Source: Puniceicoccaceae bacterium (GTDB taxonomy: Bacteria > Verrucomicrobiota > Verrucomicrobiia > Opitutales > Coraliomargaritaceae). Taken from it: a DNA stretch of 58,784 bases. The notes beneath the pieces are model-generated. The model was not told the DNA's origin. It worked only from the letters and a program-made list of their open reading frames with translations, and searched no databases. The DNA is taken from NCBI GenBank assembly GCA_017854655.1, contig JAFMHF010000005.1:1-58784 (forward strand), read 5' to 3'. The position numbers and the translations under genes are program-made. Each line of letters opens with the position of its first letter. Positions within the stretch are counted from its first letter, which is position 1. This document shows, one piece after another, positions 1 to 8,397 of this stretch.

Positions 1-1687
1 ACGATTCAGATTCAGAGCCTTCTTGGTCTGACTTTTCATTACCGTCTTGGCCTTGTTCGGACTCTTCGCCTTCTTCAACATCCTCGGACTCTTCCCCTTG
101 TTCGCCGTCCTCAGATTCTTCTTCTTCGCCTTCTTCAACATCCTCAGACTCTTCCGATTCTTCGGAATCCTGTTCTTCTTGGTTCTCTTGATCTTGAGGC
201 TCTTGTCGCTTTAGGAATTCTTCGAGCGCGTTGCGGCGTGCTGCGATGCTGGTTGCATCTTCGATACTGTTGGAGTCATTTGAATCAATTTCGTTGGCTG
301 ATCTAAACAGGGCTTCGGCTTGTTTCCAGCTTTCGATGGCAGCCTCGAAGTCCTGTGCCTCTAGCGCGGCTTCGCCTAGTTGGTTAATGGCGTGCGCCAT
401 ATTATAAAGTGCGTCACGTTCGAGTGAGACATCTTCGCTGAGCTCGATCGCTTCTTTGTAGAGGCGCGTGGCTTCGGTATAGTCGCCGGCTTCAAGCTGG
501 GCATGCGCTTGGTTGTATAGTACGCGCGGATCTGTTTCTAAATTGTGAATGATTGCTTCGGGCGACTCCTGTGCCGGTGGTAGTGGCAGCTCGAGTGATT
601 CGGTCGATGCAGTCGCTGGTTCTAATTTCTGGGCCTCGCTGGGTATTGGTAGGAGTAGGGATGTTGTGGCGATGATCACGGCCAGCTGCATGGAGGATTT
701 GCTGCGTCGGCGTATGAAGATTTCCAATACAAGGAGGATGCAGGCGACGGATAGGGCCCATTGATAACGCTCAATGCGGGCTTCCTGTAATTCGGACTCA
801 CGCTCTTCGCGGGGGAGTGTGGCGAGTACGGAGTTGTAGAGTGTGTTGAGTGACTGATCGCTCAGCCGCCTATAGCTGGCTCCGGTGAGTCGTGCGATCT
901 CTTGTAATGTGCGTTCGTCAAGTTGGCTACGCACTGGTTGACCGCTGGAGTCGCGGATGAACTCTTCGGTACCCTGTGCGTTGCGGACTTTTAGATACTC
1001 ACCCTCAGGGGTGCCGATGCCGATTGTGTAGATTTTGATGCCGTCTTTGGCGACTTCGCGCGCGGTATCGATTGCCTGTTGCTCTTGGTCTTCGCCATCT
1101 GTGAGCAGAATGACTACTTTGAAGTTATTATCTTTTGGGAAGGCTTTGGCGGCTTCGCGTATGGCTCGGCCGATATCACTGCCGCCTCGTGAAATACTGG
1201 TTTGGCCAATGGAATCCAAGTTCTCGCGGAAAGCTGAGTAATCGAGGGTTGGTGGGGTTTGTAGGAAGGCGTTGCCAGCAAACGCAACGAGTCCGATACG
1301 GTCACTCTCTAAGCGTTTAACCAGATCGATGATGGCGAGCTTTGCGCGCTCTAAGCGTGTTGGCCTCAGGTCGGTGGCGAGCATACTTTTGGAGCTGTCG
1401 AGCACGAACACGATGTCGAGGCCGCGTGCTTTGCGCTCGATCCAGTCCACTCCGTATTGCGGACGGGCGAGGGCGACGCCGATTAGTGCGAGGGCGAGTA
1501 GGATCAGGCCCGCTTTGAGAAGGGTGCGTTGTTGACTCGCTTTCTCTGTGAGTTGATCGAGTAGCCGTGCGGCTGCAAATCTGCTGAGCAAGGCTTCGCG
1601 GCGGCGAAAGCCAAACGCGAACAGTGCCGCGAATAGCAATACAATGAGCGGGGTGAGTATGAGCCAAAGCTGATTTTCAAAAGTCAT
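1..1687 (-). CDS. BatB/BatC-like fusion: VWA domain protein with TPRs and acidic tail (partial)
   Basis: This membrane-anchored von Willebrand factor A protein is cut by the left edge, leaving 562 residues. Two N-terminal membrane segments lie at about residues 8-26 and 58-74. A VWA domain follows, with an intact MIDAS metal motif D97-x-S99-x-S101 and the TDGED loop, then a third membrane segment near 320-335. TPR-like helices (about 385-445) come next, then a tail made almost only of Glu, Asp, Ser and Gln. In Bacteroides-type aerotolerance clusters BatB (VWA) and BatC (TPR) are separate proteins; here both are in one chain. The ATG overlaps the batA stop (ATGA), so the two are translationally coupled. 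The precise role of Bat proteins is not known; a periplasmic or envelope stress role is inferred. Confidence 0.85.
   Translation of the reverse strand, partial: MTFENQLWLILTPLIVLLFAALFAFGFRRREALLSRFAAARLLDQLTEKASQQRTLLKAGLILLALALIGVALARPQYGVDWIERKARGLDIVFVLDSSKSMLATDLRPTRLERAKLAIIDLVKRLESDRIGLVAFAGNAFLQTPPTLDYSAFRENLDSIGQTSISRGGSDIGRAIREAAKAFPKDNNFKVVILLTDGEDQEQQAIDTAREVAKDGIKIYTIGIGTPEGEYLKVRNAQGTEEFIRDSSGQPVRSQLDERTLQEIARLTGASYRRLSDQSLNTLYNSVLATLPREERESELQEARIERYQWALSVACILLVLEIFIRRRSKSSMQLAVIIATTSLLLPIPSEAQKLEPATASTESLELPLPPAQESPEAIIHNLETDPRVLYNQAHAQLEAGDYTEATRLYKEAIELSEDVSLERDALYNMAHAINQLGEAALEAQDFEAAIESWKQAEALFRSANEIDSNDSNSIEDATSIAARRNALEEFLKRQEPQDQENQEEQDSEESEESEDVEEGEEEESEDGEQGEESEDVEEGEESEQGQDGNEKSDQEGSESES
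64..155. repeat. Two copies of a 32-bp unit at 60-bp spacing in the acidic tail
   Basis: Bases 64-95 and 124-155 are the same except for one position (g at 86, a at 146). Both encode an [10 protein letters not shown]-type peptide in the tail of the BatB/BatC fusion. The duplicate suggests recent slippage or duplication inside a low-complexity acidic segment. Confidence 0.8.
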
Positions 1688-2721
1688 GGCAGACGGCGAT
1701 AGCGCGTGTTGCGCAAGAGTTGTTCTAGGGCGAGCAAGGCGAGGCCGAGGGCAGCTGGCCAAATGAAATATTCGGTAAAGGTGGCGTAAGAGCGAAGCTC
1801 GATGGTGGTGGTTTCGAGTTCGCTGATTTCGTCGTAAATACGTTCGAGGTCGCCGTCTCCAGTGGCATTGAAAAAGAGACCGCCAGTCATCTCCGCGATT
1901 TCGCGTAGTTCAGCCTCGTTGAAGTTCGAGTTTTCGCTACGTCCGCGATATACAGGTTTGCCGTCTTCGTCGCGAGCCACCCGGTTGTCGCGCGTCATCT
2001 CAGGAATTGGCACGCGGCCTGTTTGTCCCGTGGCGATAGTGTACACTTTAACGTCGTAACTTTTGGCCGCTTCAGCTGCCCCAATCGGAGAGATAGTGCC
2101 TGCGTTGTTTTCGCCATCAGTCAATAGAATGACGATGTGACTGCGCGCTTCATGGTCACGCAGACGATTAACACTGGCGCCGAGGGCAGTGCCGATGGCG
2201 GTGCCGCCACCGTCAATTTCGCCCAATTCGAGGCGGTCTAGGTTTTTTTTCAACCAGTCGTGGTTGAGTGTGAGGGGGCTGACGACATAAGCATCTGCTG
2301 CAAAGGCAACCAGCGCAATACGATCGTAAGGGCGCTTATCAATAAAATCGCGGACTACTTTTTTTGCGGCATCCAGACGTGTGACGACGTTTTTACGGGT
2401 AGAAAGGTCGAGGGCGCGCATCGAACCTGAGAGGTCGAGTGTCACCACAATATCGATACCATCCGCATCGGTGGTGTCGTTCATCTTGCCCATTTGTGGT
2501 CGAGCGAGCGCGGTGATTAATGCGGCGAGTGTGAGGATGCGTAGGCCGAATAGAAATTGCCCTGGGCGACTGCGGCGTGAGTGGCTAAGTGCTTTAACCA
2601 GTTGAATGCTGGAAAAACGCATCGCAGCTTCAGGGCCCATGCGCCCCGCCCACCAGGCGATGAGTGGTAATAGCAGAAGCAGCAAGAAGTACTCTGGATT
2701 CTGAAATTGAAAGAAGCTCAT
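1684..2721 (-). CDS. batA: BatA-like VWA domain membrane protein
   Basis: This 345-residue protein of the aerotolerance (Bat) family has membrane segments at about 12-26, 57-74 and 323-338. The soluble part between the second and third is a VWA domain. Its MIDAS motif is complete (D96-x-S98-x-S100), with a GGGTAIG threonine loop and a TDGENN loop, so it should bind a divalent metal and partner proteins on the outer face of the membrane. Length and layout are typical of BatA. It overlaps by 4 bp both the 190-residue gene before it and the BatB/BatC fusion after it, which argues for one tightly coupled transcript. The molecular function is not established in the family. Confidence 0.85.
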   Translation of the reverse strand: MSFFQFQNPEYFLLLLLLPLIAWWAGRMGPEAAMRFSSIQLVKALSHSRRSRPGQFLFGLRILTLAALITALARPQMGKMNDTTDADGIDIVVTLDLSGSMRALDLSTRKNVVTRLDAAKKVVRDFIDKRPYDRIALVAFAADAYVVSPLTLNHDWLKKNLDRLELGEIDGGGTAIGTALGASVNRLRDHEARSHIVILLTDGENNAGTISPIGAAEAAKSYDVKVYTIATGQTGRVPIPEMTRDNRVARDEDGKPVYRGRSENSNFNEAELREIAEMTGGLFFNATGDGDLERIYDEISELETTTIELRSYATFTEYFIWPAALGLALLALEQLLRNTRYRRLP

Positions 2722-3290
2722 CGTGGCTGGACCTCCGGTGGTGTGGCTTCGACGACTTTTTCAAATTGGGCGATGAGGGCCGTGGCACTATCGGTGAGTG
2801 CGCTCCGTTCAGCTGCAGTGAGTGAAGCTTGGGCGAATTTGACGCGGTCGCAGTGCTCTAGGAATTCAGTGAGTGAGCTGCGAGCCTCCGGATTCATCTG
2901 TGGATGCCCGTCTAATCCTTGTAAGAATTCGAGCGAGGTGCGGCCGAGTGCAGCGATGCCTTTGCCGGTTTCAAAATAGCGGCGCAGGGCTAGCGAGCTA
3001 AGTATGGCGAAGCGTTCATCGTCCTCTAGAGTGAGTTCGGCGGCAGTCTTCAGCTCAGCGCGCGCGATGAGGTCCGGCAGCTCTGCTTGTGTGCGGTTGC
3101 TGCGTGCACGCATGAAGCGAAGGATGCCCCAGATGAGCAAGCCCAGTGCGAGCACGGCGAGGGCAATCATCACTCCGATTTGCCATGCCTCGAAGGGTGG
3201 AATTTCGATCGGGCCGCGCACACGATCAAGCGACGGACCTGGCGGGAGGTCGGGCAGCTGAGGTGCATTGGCTATTTGAGCTAGAAACAT
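2718..3290 (-). CDS. Small membrane protein of the Bat cluster (DUF4381-like position)
   Basis: A 190-residue protein with one clear membrane segment at about residues 38-58, a short Pro-rich outer part before it and a cytoplasmic helical domain after it (Arg-rich boundary at 60-70). In Bat clusters a small single-pass protein of the DUF4381 type commonly lies between the DUF58 and VWA genes, and this gene has that place. I assign it by position and topology; the sequence alone is not decisive. It overlaps batA by 4 bp. Confidence 0.6.
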   Translation of the reverse strand: MFLAQIANAPQLPDLPPGPSLDRVRGPIEIPPFEAWQIGVMIALAVLALGLLIWGILRFMRARSNRTQAELPDLIARAELKTAAELTLEDDERFAILSSLALRRYFETGKGIAALGRTSLEFLQGLDGHPQMNPEARSSLTEFLEHCDRVKFAQASLTAAERSALTDSATALIAQFEKVVEATPPEVQPR

Positions 3291-3325
3291 GGTTGGTGAC
3301 TGTTTTCCTAATTCGTAATTTCCCT

Positions 3326-4213
3326 CTAGTGGCGGCTGGCGCGGCGAGCGAAGAGATTACGCAATGCGGGTAAGTAGGGCTGGTCGGTGTGAGCTTGAAT
3401 CCAGTCGAGTCCTTTTTTGCGCATCTGGGTTTGGAAATGACTGTGGCGGCCGTCGGCAAGATTTGCGTAGCGCTGACGCGTGTGTTTGTTGCCTGTATCG
3501 ACTTCGACCATTTCGCCGGTTTCGGCATCTTCGAGGGTGATTAGACCGACTTGGGGTAGTTCGCATTCGCGAGGGTCGCTGAGCGCAATACTGATCAAGT
3601 CGTGGCGTTGATTGGTGAGCGCGAGGGTGTCGAAGATGCCAGTGGCTTGCGATTCGTCGAGGAAGTCCGAAATCAGGAATACGACGGTCTTACGGCGTTG
3701 CACACGATTGAGATAATCGAGCGCGGCTTGGTGCGAAGTGCCGCGGCCTTTCGGCTCGAAGAATAAAATATCACGGATCAAGCGGAGGATGTGGCGGCGT
3801 CCTTTCTTGGGTGGGATGTAGTGCTCGACCTCGTCGGTGTAAAGTAGCACGCCGACTTTGTCGTTTTTTTGCGTGGCGGTAAACGCCAGCACACTGGCGA
3901 TCTCTGCGGCGCGCTCGCGCTTGCTTTGCTCGACGGAGCCGAAGATGCCCGATGCGCTTAAATCGATTAACAGCATCAGCGTCATTTCGCGCTCTTCGCG
4001 GAAGACTTTGACAAAGGGGCGATCCATTTTGGCGCTAACATTCCAGTCAATCGTGCGCACGTCGTCGCCGATTTCATATTCACGCACCTCCTCAAAGTCC
4101 ATGCCACGGCCCTTGAACGAGCTGTGGTAAGCGCCGGTCACGGAATCCGTCACTAGGTGACGCGCCCGTATCTCGAGGCGGCGAACTTTTTTAATGATAT
4201 CTGCCGGAGTCAT
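3326..4213 (-). CDS. DUF58 domain protein
   Basis: A 295-residue cytoplasmic DUF58 protein. The family signature GRGMDFEEVREYEIGDD followed by R-x-IDWN lies at about residues 36-59. A VWA-like fold follows with D84-x-S86-x-S88. DUF58 proteins are regular partners of MoxR ATPases and Bat VWA proteins and are thought to link the ATPase to its clients; no enzymatic activity is known. It lies directly downstream of moxR, separated by a 108-bp spacer that holds a repeat of the GATTA/CTCAAGTCTC family. The ATG follows that repeat by a few bases. Confidence 0.88.
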   Translation of the reverse strand: MTPADIIKKVRRLEIRARHLVTDSVTGAYHSSFKGRGMDFEEVREYEIGDDVRTIDWNVSAKMDRPFVKVFREEREMTLMLLIDLSASGIFGSVEQSKRERAAEIASVLAFTATQKNDKVGVLLYTDEVEHYIPPKKGRRHILRLIRDILFFEPKGRGTSHQAALDYLNRVQRRKTVVFLISDFLDESQATGIFDTLALTNQRHDLISIALSDPRECELPQVGLITLEDAETGEMVEVDTGNKHTRQRYANLADGRHSHFQTQMRKKGLDWIQAHTDQPYLPALRNLFARRASRH

Positions 4214-4321
4214 TCTTTGAGAGCTGAAAGGGGAGAGCTGAGACTTGAGGGCTGTGACTTGAGGGCTGTGACTTGAGAACTGAGTAGGAGACTTCTGGGG
4301 GATCCTAATTCCTAATTGTTT
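4214..4321 (-). repeat. Bipartite GATTA / CTCAAGTCTC leader repeat, copy A
   Basis: Read on the minus strand, the spacer between moxR and the DUF58 gene starts with an AATTAGGAATTAGGATC block. It continues with repeated CTCAAGTC(T)CAGCYCTC units and ends about four bases before the DUF58 ATG. The same two modules in the same order occur in front of other leftward genes (near 21437-21613 and 52164-52258); single modules occur at 42470-42510 and 52680-52732. Confidence 0.7.
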
Positions 4322-5323
4322 TTAAGGCACTGGCACGGCGTCGAAAATCGATGCGACCAAATCTTCGCTGCTGATCTCTTCGGCTTCAGCCTCATAGCTG
4401 GGGATCACGCGGTGACGCAGCACATCCATGCCGATCTCCTTAATATCTTGCGGGATCACGTAGGAGCGTCCTTGCATCAGCGCCCATGCCTTAGCGGCGA
4501 GAGTGAGGCTGATGGTGGCACGCGGGCTGGCTCCAAACTGGATGTACTGACCGAGCTTGAGGTTAAAACCTTCTGGATTACGTGTGGCGAGGATCAGATC
4601 GACGATGTAGTCGCGGATCTTGGGATCGACGAACACGTCGTTGACGTACTTACGCGCCTCACGGATGTCATCTAGCGTGGTAACTGCATCGACGCTTAGA
4701 TTCGGATCAGTGGAGGCCATCCGGTCGAGGATTTCGCGCTCTTCGGCCTTGCTCGGATAGCCGACCTTGAGCTTGAGCATAAAGCGGTCAACCTGTGCTT
4801 CGGGCAGTGGATAGGTGCCTTCTTGGTCGATCGGATTCTCGGTAGCGAGCACTAGGAATGGCTCCGGCAGCGGGTATGTGGTGTCGCCGATCGTAACTTG
4901 ATGCTCCTGCATCGCTTCGAGCAGCGCACTCTGCACCTTGGCAGGCGCGCGGTTAATTTCGTCGGCTAGCACGAGATTGGCGAAGATCGGACCCTTGCGG
5001 GTATGAAAAGTGCTATCCTTTGGGCTATAGATTAACGTGCCGATGACGTCGGCAGGCAATAGATCAGGGGTGAATTGAATGCGCTTAAAGTCGGCATCGG
5101 TAGCCGTGGCGAGGGTACGAATGCTCAAGGTCTTAGCGAGCCCTGGTACGCCTTCGAGCAGTACGTGTCCGTTGGCGAGCAAGCCAACCAGTAGACGGTC
5201 GACTAAATAGCGTTGGCCGACGATGACGCGGCCGATCTCTTGGCGCAATGTGGGAATCCACGCAGTCGCGGCTTCGAGGGCTTCGTTACAAAGGGGGGTG
5301 GTAGTTGCGGGTTCTGTACTCAT
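4322..5323 (-). CDS. moxR: MoxR-family AAA+ ATPase
   Basis: A 333-residue AAA+ ATPase of the MoxR (AAA_3) family. Walker A is GVPGLAKT (residues 58-65), Walker B LVLADE (117-122), and the sensor region is ATENP followed by the QEGTYPLPEAQVDRF segment typical of MoxR. These ATPases act as chaperones that activate or insert metal into protein complexes together with VWA proteins. Here it heads a leftward cluster with DUF58, BatA and BatB/BatC, so it probably powers that envelope complex. The start is the only in-frame ATG before the conserved region. Confidence 0.92.
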   Translation of the reverse strand: MSTEPATTTPLCNEALEAATAWIPTLRQEIGRVIVGQRYLVDRLLVGLLANGHVLLEGVPGLAKTLSIRTLATATDADFKRIQFTPDLLPADVIGTLIYSPKDSTFHTRKGPIFANLVLADEINRAPAKVQSALLEAMQEHQVTIGDTTYPLPEPFLVLATENPIDQEGTYPLPEAQVDRFMLKLKVGYPSKAEEREILDRMASTDPNLSVDAVTTLDDIREARKYVNDVFVDPKIRDYIVDLILATRNPEGFNLKLGQYIQFGASPRATISLTLAAKAWALMQGRSYVIPQDIKEIGMDVLRHRVIPSYEAEAEEISSEDLVASIFDAVPVP

Positions 5324-5446
5324 AATTGTAAAAAATGGAAAAAACGTCTAACGGCAGGAGATCAATGACAAACTATCCTGCAAGAGGTTTCATAGAAAAA
5401 GATTGAGAAATTGCATTTTAACATAAGTTGTGCCTTATTGTCTCAC

Positions 5447-6814
5447 ATGCCAGCAACTATCTTAATTGTAGATGACGAGAAAAACACTCGCGAAGGCCTG
5501 AGTCTGGCTTTGCAAGACGACTACGAGGTCTATATCGCTTCTGGTGCGGCGGAGGCATTTAATTTGATGGAAGCGGAGACCTTTGACGTAATTTTGACCG
5601 ATTTACGAATGGCTGGGAAGTCTGGGCTGAAAGTGATCGATCGCGCCATTAAACTGCCGAATCGCCCGATCTGCATCATGATGACCGCTTATGGCAATGT
5701 GGAAACTGCGGTGGAGGCGATGCGGCGCGGGGCTTTTGACTTTTTGATTAAGCCAGTGAGCTTGGAGAAATTAGAGATAATTATTCAGCGGGCGCTGCAG
5801 TCGCGCACAATTGAGGCGGAGAATGTGGTGCTGCATGAGCGCTTGGATAAGAAATACAGTTTTGGTGGGATCATCGGTAATTCGCCTGGGCTCATTGATG
5901 TGTTGGATAAAGTCAAACTCGTGGCGCCGTCGCGGGCGACTGTTCTGCTCGAAGGTGAAACTGGCACAGGTAAGGAGCTGATTGCGCAGGCAATTCACCA
6001 GAACAGCACCCGTGCGCGTAAGCCCTTCGTGCCAGTCCATTGCGCGGCCTTGGCTGCGAATTTGCTCGAGAGCGAGCTGTTTGGGCATGAGAAAGGTGCG
6101 TTCACTGGCGCGACTGAACGGCGTATTGGGCGCTTCGAGGCGGCAGACGGTGGCACCTTGTTCTTGGATGAAATCGGCGAGATCGATGCGTCCACACAGG
6201 TGAAATTGTTGCGCTTCCTCGAGACGCGTAGCTTTGAGCGCTTGGGCAGCTCTGCGCCAGTTAAAGTCGATGTGCGCTTGGTTTGCGCGACTAATCGCAA
6301 TTTAACCGAGATGTCGAAGAGCGGCGAGTTTCGCGAAGATCTGCTTTATCGGCTCAATGTCGTGACGATTTATTTGCCAGCGCTGCGTCATCGGCAGGAA
6401 GATATGATTATCTTGCTCAATCACTACATAAAGGAGTTTAGCGAAGAGAATGCGGTGGCACCAGTCCGTTTGACAGCCAGTGCACTTAAAGTGCTTCGTG
6501 CATATCGCTGGCCAGGGAATATTCGTGAACTGCGGAATTTTTGTGAAAATAACGTCGTGCTCAAGCATGGCAGCGAAGTCACGGAGTATGATCTCGATCT
6601 CAAGTATCAGGTAAAGGCAGGTGGTTCACAGTTGCTAGAGACCGTGGCCTCCAGTTCGACCTTAAGCAAGGAGCAGAATGAGAAGCGGTTGCTGCGCAAT
6701 GCACTGATCAAAGCCAGTGGCAATCGTACCCGGGCGGCCGAGTTAATGGGAATTAGTCGCCGAACCCTGCATCGTAAGCTGATTCAGTGGCCAGAGTTGG
6801 ACGTTGCTAAATAG
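5447..6814 (+). CDS. Sigma-54-dependent response regulator (NtrC family)
   Basis: A 455-residue transcription activator. The receiver domain (about 1-120) has the acidic pocket D9/D10, phospho-acceptor D52, T80 and K102. The AAA+ domain has Walker A GETGTGKE (170-177) and the sigma-54 contact loop GAFTGA (217-222). A Fis-type helix-turn-helix lies near 425-445. It should drive sigma-54 promoters after phosphorylation. No histidine kinase gene is nearby, so its partner is elsewhere. I start at the ATG giving MPATILIVDDE; an upstream TTG would add 12 residues that do not belong to the fold. It is divergent from moxR with 123 bp between them. I saw no convincing -24/-12 promoter close by. Confidence 0.93.
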   Translation: MPATILIVDDEKNTREGLSLALQDDYEVYIASGAAEAFNLMEAETFDVILTDLRMAGKSGLKVIDRAIKLPNRPICIMMTAYGNVETAVEAMRRGAFDFLIKPVSLEKLEIIIQRALQSRTIEAENVVLHERLDKKYSFGGIIGNSPGLIDVLDKVKLVAPSRATVLLEGETGTGKELIAQAIHQNSTRARKPFVPVHCAALAANLLESELFGHEKGAFTGATERRIGRFEAADGGTLFLDEIGEIDASTQVKLLRFLETRSFERLGSSAPVKVDVRLVCATNRNLTEMSKSGEFREDLLYRLNVVTIYLPALRHRQEDMIILLNHYIKEFSEENAVAPVRLTASALKVLRAYRWPGNIRELRNFCENNVVLKHGSEVTEYDLDLKYQVKAGGSQLLETVASSSTLSKEQNEKRLLRNALIKASGNRTRAAELMGISRRTLHRKLIQWPELDVAK

Positions 6815-6974
6815 GTAGTGGATGACCGATTCGCTAACAAAAATCTGCCACCACTTTTCATTCAATCTGTGGCCAATTGTCAGTCAGCTTAGAGTTTGAC
6901 TCTGGTTCCAGTGATGGCTGACATATCAGTGCCCCATTGATCTAATGTTATACATTTAAAAGCCCACTCTACTT

Positions 6975-7841
6975 ATGTTTTCACGCCCCCTCCTTTTTCT
7001 TTTGGCTGCCGCTGCGGTGTCGACCGCGAGTGCTAAACAAGTCCGCATTGCGGCTTCCGACCTCTTGGCAGACTTTATCACTGAGCCGCTTCAAGCCTAT
7101 GGAGAGGAGCATTCGATCGAATTCAAAGTCGATAGCATTGGTAGTTTACCAGCGTTGGATCGTCTGCGCTCGGATGAAATCGATTTAGCGATTATCGCGG
7201 TGCCAAAAGATACTGATGTGCCGCGTGACGAGTTTCGCGTTTTCCCTTTCGCATATGATGTTGCTGTGATTGCGGTCAATCAAAGTAATCCGATCAATGA
7301 TATTAGTCTAGCGAGCCTCGGTGGTATTTTTGGCTCGAATGAAGAATTCAATTATAACACATGGGGCGACTTAGGTCTCTCCGGTTGGGGTAGTCGTTCG
7401 ATTAAAGCATTAGTTGGGCAAAATAATGAAAGTATATCACTCGAATTATTTAAATTTTCCGTTCTCCGCGGTGGCCAAATGAAGACGACTGTGGCTTCGA
7501 TTAAAGATTCCGAAGTTGAAGGCTTACTGTTGTCTGATGCCGCAGCGATCGCGATCTTACCACGTTTACCGAAGAGTGAAAAAGTCAAAGCATTGATGAT
7601 TTCCAGTGAGGTAGATGGTCCCGCATTTAGTCCAACGGACGATAATGTGCATTATGGCGATTATCCGATTCGCTTAGCTTTCTATGCCGTTTACAAAGCG
7701 CGCGATGAAGCGCGAGCCAAGGAAGTGCTTCGTGTCTTGCTGGGTGATGATCTCGCCGCTTCGCTGCGCGACAATAACCTCTTCGCATTGCCTGATACGG
7801 TGCGCCGCAAGTTGACGATTGATTTAGATCTCGGAGAGTAA
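6975..7841 (+). CDS. Secreted PstS-like periplasmic binding protein
   Basis: A 288-residue protein with a signal peptide (cleavage likely after ASA, about residue 20), then a type-2 periplasmic-binding-protein fold. Features of the PstS-like branch are an SIGSL loop (about 54-58), the DLAI strand (about 70), the FAYD..VIAVN segment and a late GDYPIRLAFYAVY stretch. In PstS proteins the binding loop is usually SGxG-rich; here the equivalent residues differ, so phosphate as ligand is uncertain. No transporter permease or ATPase gene lies near, so it may feed a distant system or act as a sensor. Confidence 0.7.
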   Translation: MFSRPLLFLLAAAAVSTASAKQVRIAASDLLADFITEPLQAYGEEHSIEFKVDSIGSLPALDRLRSDEIDLAIIAVPKDTDVPRDEFRVFPFAYDVAVIAVNQSNPINDISLASLGGIFGSNEEFNYNTWGDLGLSGWGSRSIKALVGQNNESISLELFKFSVLRGGQMKTTVASIKDSEVEGLLLSDAAAIAILPRLPKSEKVKALMISSEVDGPAFSPTDDNVHYGDYPIRLAFYAVYKARDEARAKEVLRVLLGDDLAASLRDNNLFALPDTVRRKLTIDLDLGE

Positions 7842-7905
7842 TTTTATTTGAAAACGCATTGACAGAGGGGGCGAATTTAGAATTCTTTGCCACTTCTTCC
7901 TAAAA

Positions 7906-7985
<80 letters not shown>

Positions 7986-7987
7986 CG

Positions 7988-8018
7988 AAGCCCCCGTGGA
8001 TTTTTTCTCGGGGGCTTT
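7988..8018 (+). terminator. Rho-independent terminator after tRNA-Gly
   Basis: AAGCCCCCG (7988-7996) pairs with CGGGGGCTT (8009-8017) around a 12-nt loop and is followed by a short T-rich stretch. It is correctly placed to end the tRNA transcript. Confidence 0.7.
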
Positions 8019-8058
8019 CTTATGTGCAAAAAGGAAGAGGTCAGGCCCAGCCTCAGGC

Positions 8059-8090
8059 AACCTCTTCGCTCACACCATTTTTCGAAGCCC
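8059..8090 (+). repeat. Partial duplicate of the tRNA-Gly 3' end and its flank
   Basis: The sequence from AACCTCTTCGCT through TTCGAAGCCC matches 7963-7994 (T arm, acceptor 3' strand and start of the terminator) with a few changes and one inserted T. The rest of the tRNA is missing, so it cannot be a functional tRNA. It resembles the short direct repeat left by integration at a tRNA 3' end, but only about 64 bp separate the two copies. Confidence 0.75.
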
Positions 8091-8141
8091 TCGGTCTAAA
8101 CGACCGTTTTTTTAGGTTCATGGTCGATTAGCGGGAAAAGG

Positions 8142-8220
8142 CTAAAGGAGCTAGGGCGACTCGCCCTCCTTTGCAGCAACACAGGATGAACGTGGGCGAT
8201 TCGCCCACACTCCGCTCGCG
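8142..8220 (-). repeat. 79-bp dispersed palindromic repeat, copy 1
   Basis: The reverse complement of this segment matches 39168-39246 at about 69 of 79 positions without gaps. Both copies contain two short palindromes (GTGGGCGA-TCGCCCAC-like and GGGCGAGT-type), joined by a TTCAT-CTGTGTTGCTGC core. There is no open reading frame that looks real. It behaves like a REP/BIME-type intergenic element. Confidence 0.85.
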
Positions 8221-8299
8221 GTCCTTCCATGTTGGAATACATATCTCAACAAAACAACTCTTCACCTTATTTTTGAGAGCAGGCCGGTGTCGGTAGAGT

Positions 8300-8327
8300 G
8301 TGGAGCGCGAGCAAGCTCGCACGCCAC
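8300..8327. repeat. Hairpin element (GCGAGC-AA-GCTCGC inside GTGG/CCAC)
   Basis: A compact inverted repeat in the tkt-tRNA spacer: GTGG, a three-base bulge, GCGAGC, AA, GCTCGC, a bulge, CCAC. It has no T-run, so it is not an obvious terminator. It could be another REP-like unit. Confidence 0.5.
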
Positions 8328-8347
8328 AGTTGTTACCTCTTACACAA

Positions 8348-8375
8348 AACAGGCCGCCCTCGTGGACGGCCTGTT
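8348..8375 (-). terminator. Terminator of the transketolase gene
   Basis: AACAGGCCG and CGGCCTGTT form a perfect 9-bp stem with a 10-nt loop. On the minus strand it is followed by TTTTGTG. It lies 22 bp beyond the tkt stop codon. Confidence 0.75.
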
Positions 8376-8397
8376 GTATTCAAAGCGTGGCTACGAA

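Noticed and set aside
5324-5446. Sigma-54 promoter in the moxR-regulator spacer
   Set aside because: No GG-N10-GC element with proper context was found by eye.
8000-8330. Small protein genes sharing a 'GDSPTF-LCCC-GGRVALAP' peptide with the frame near 39180
   Set aside because: The peptide similarity is fully explained by the 79-bp palindromic repeat; there is no start signal or family.
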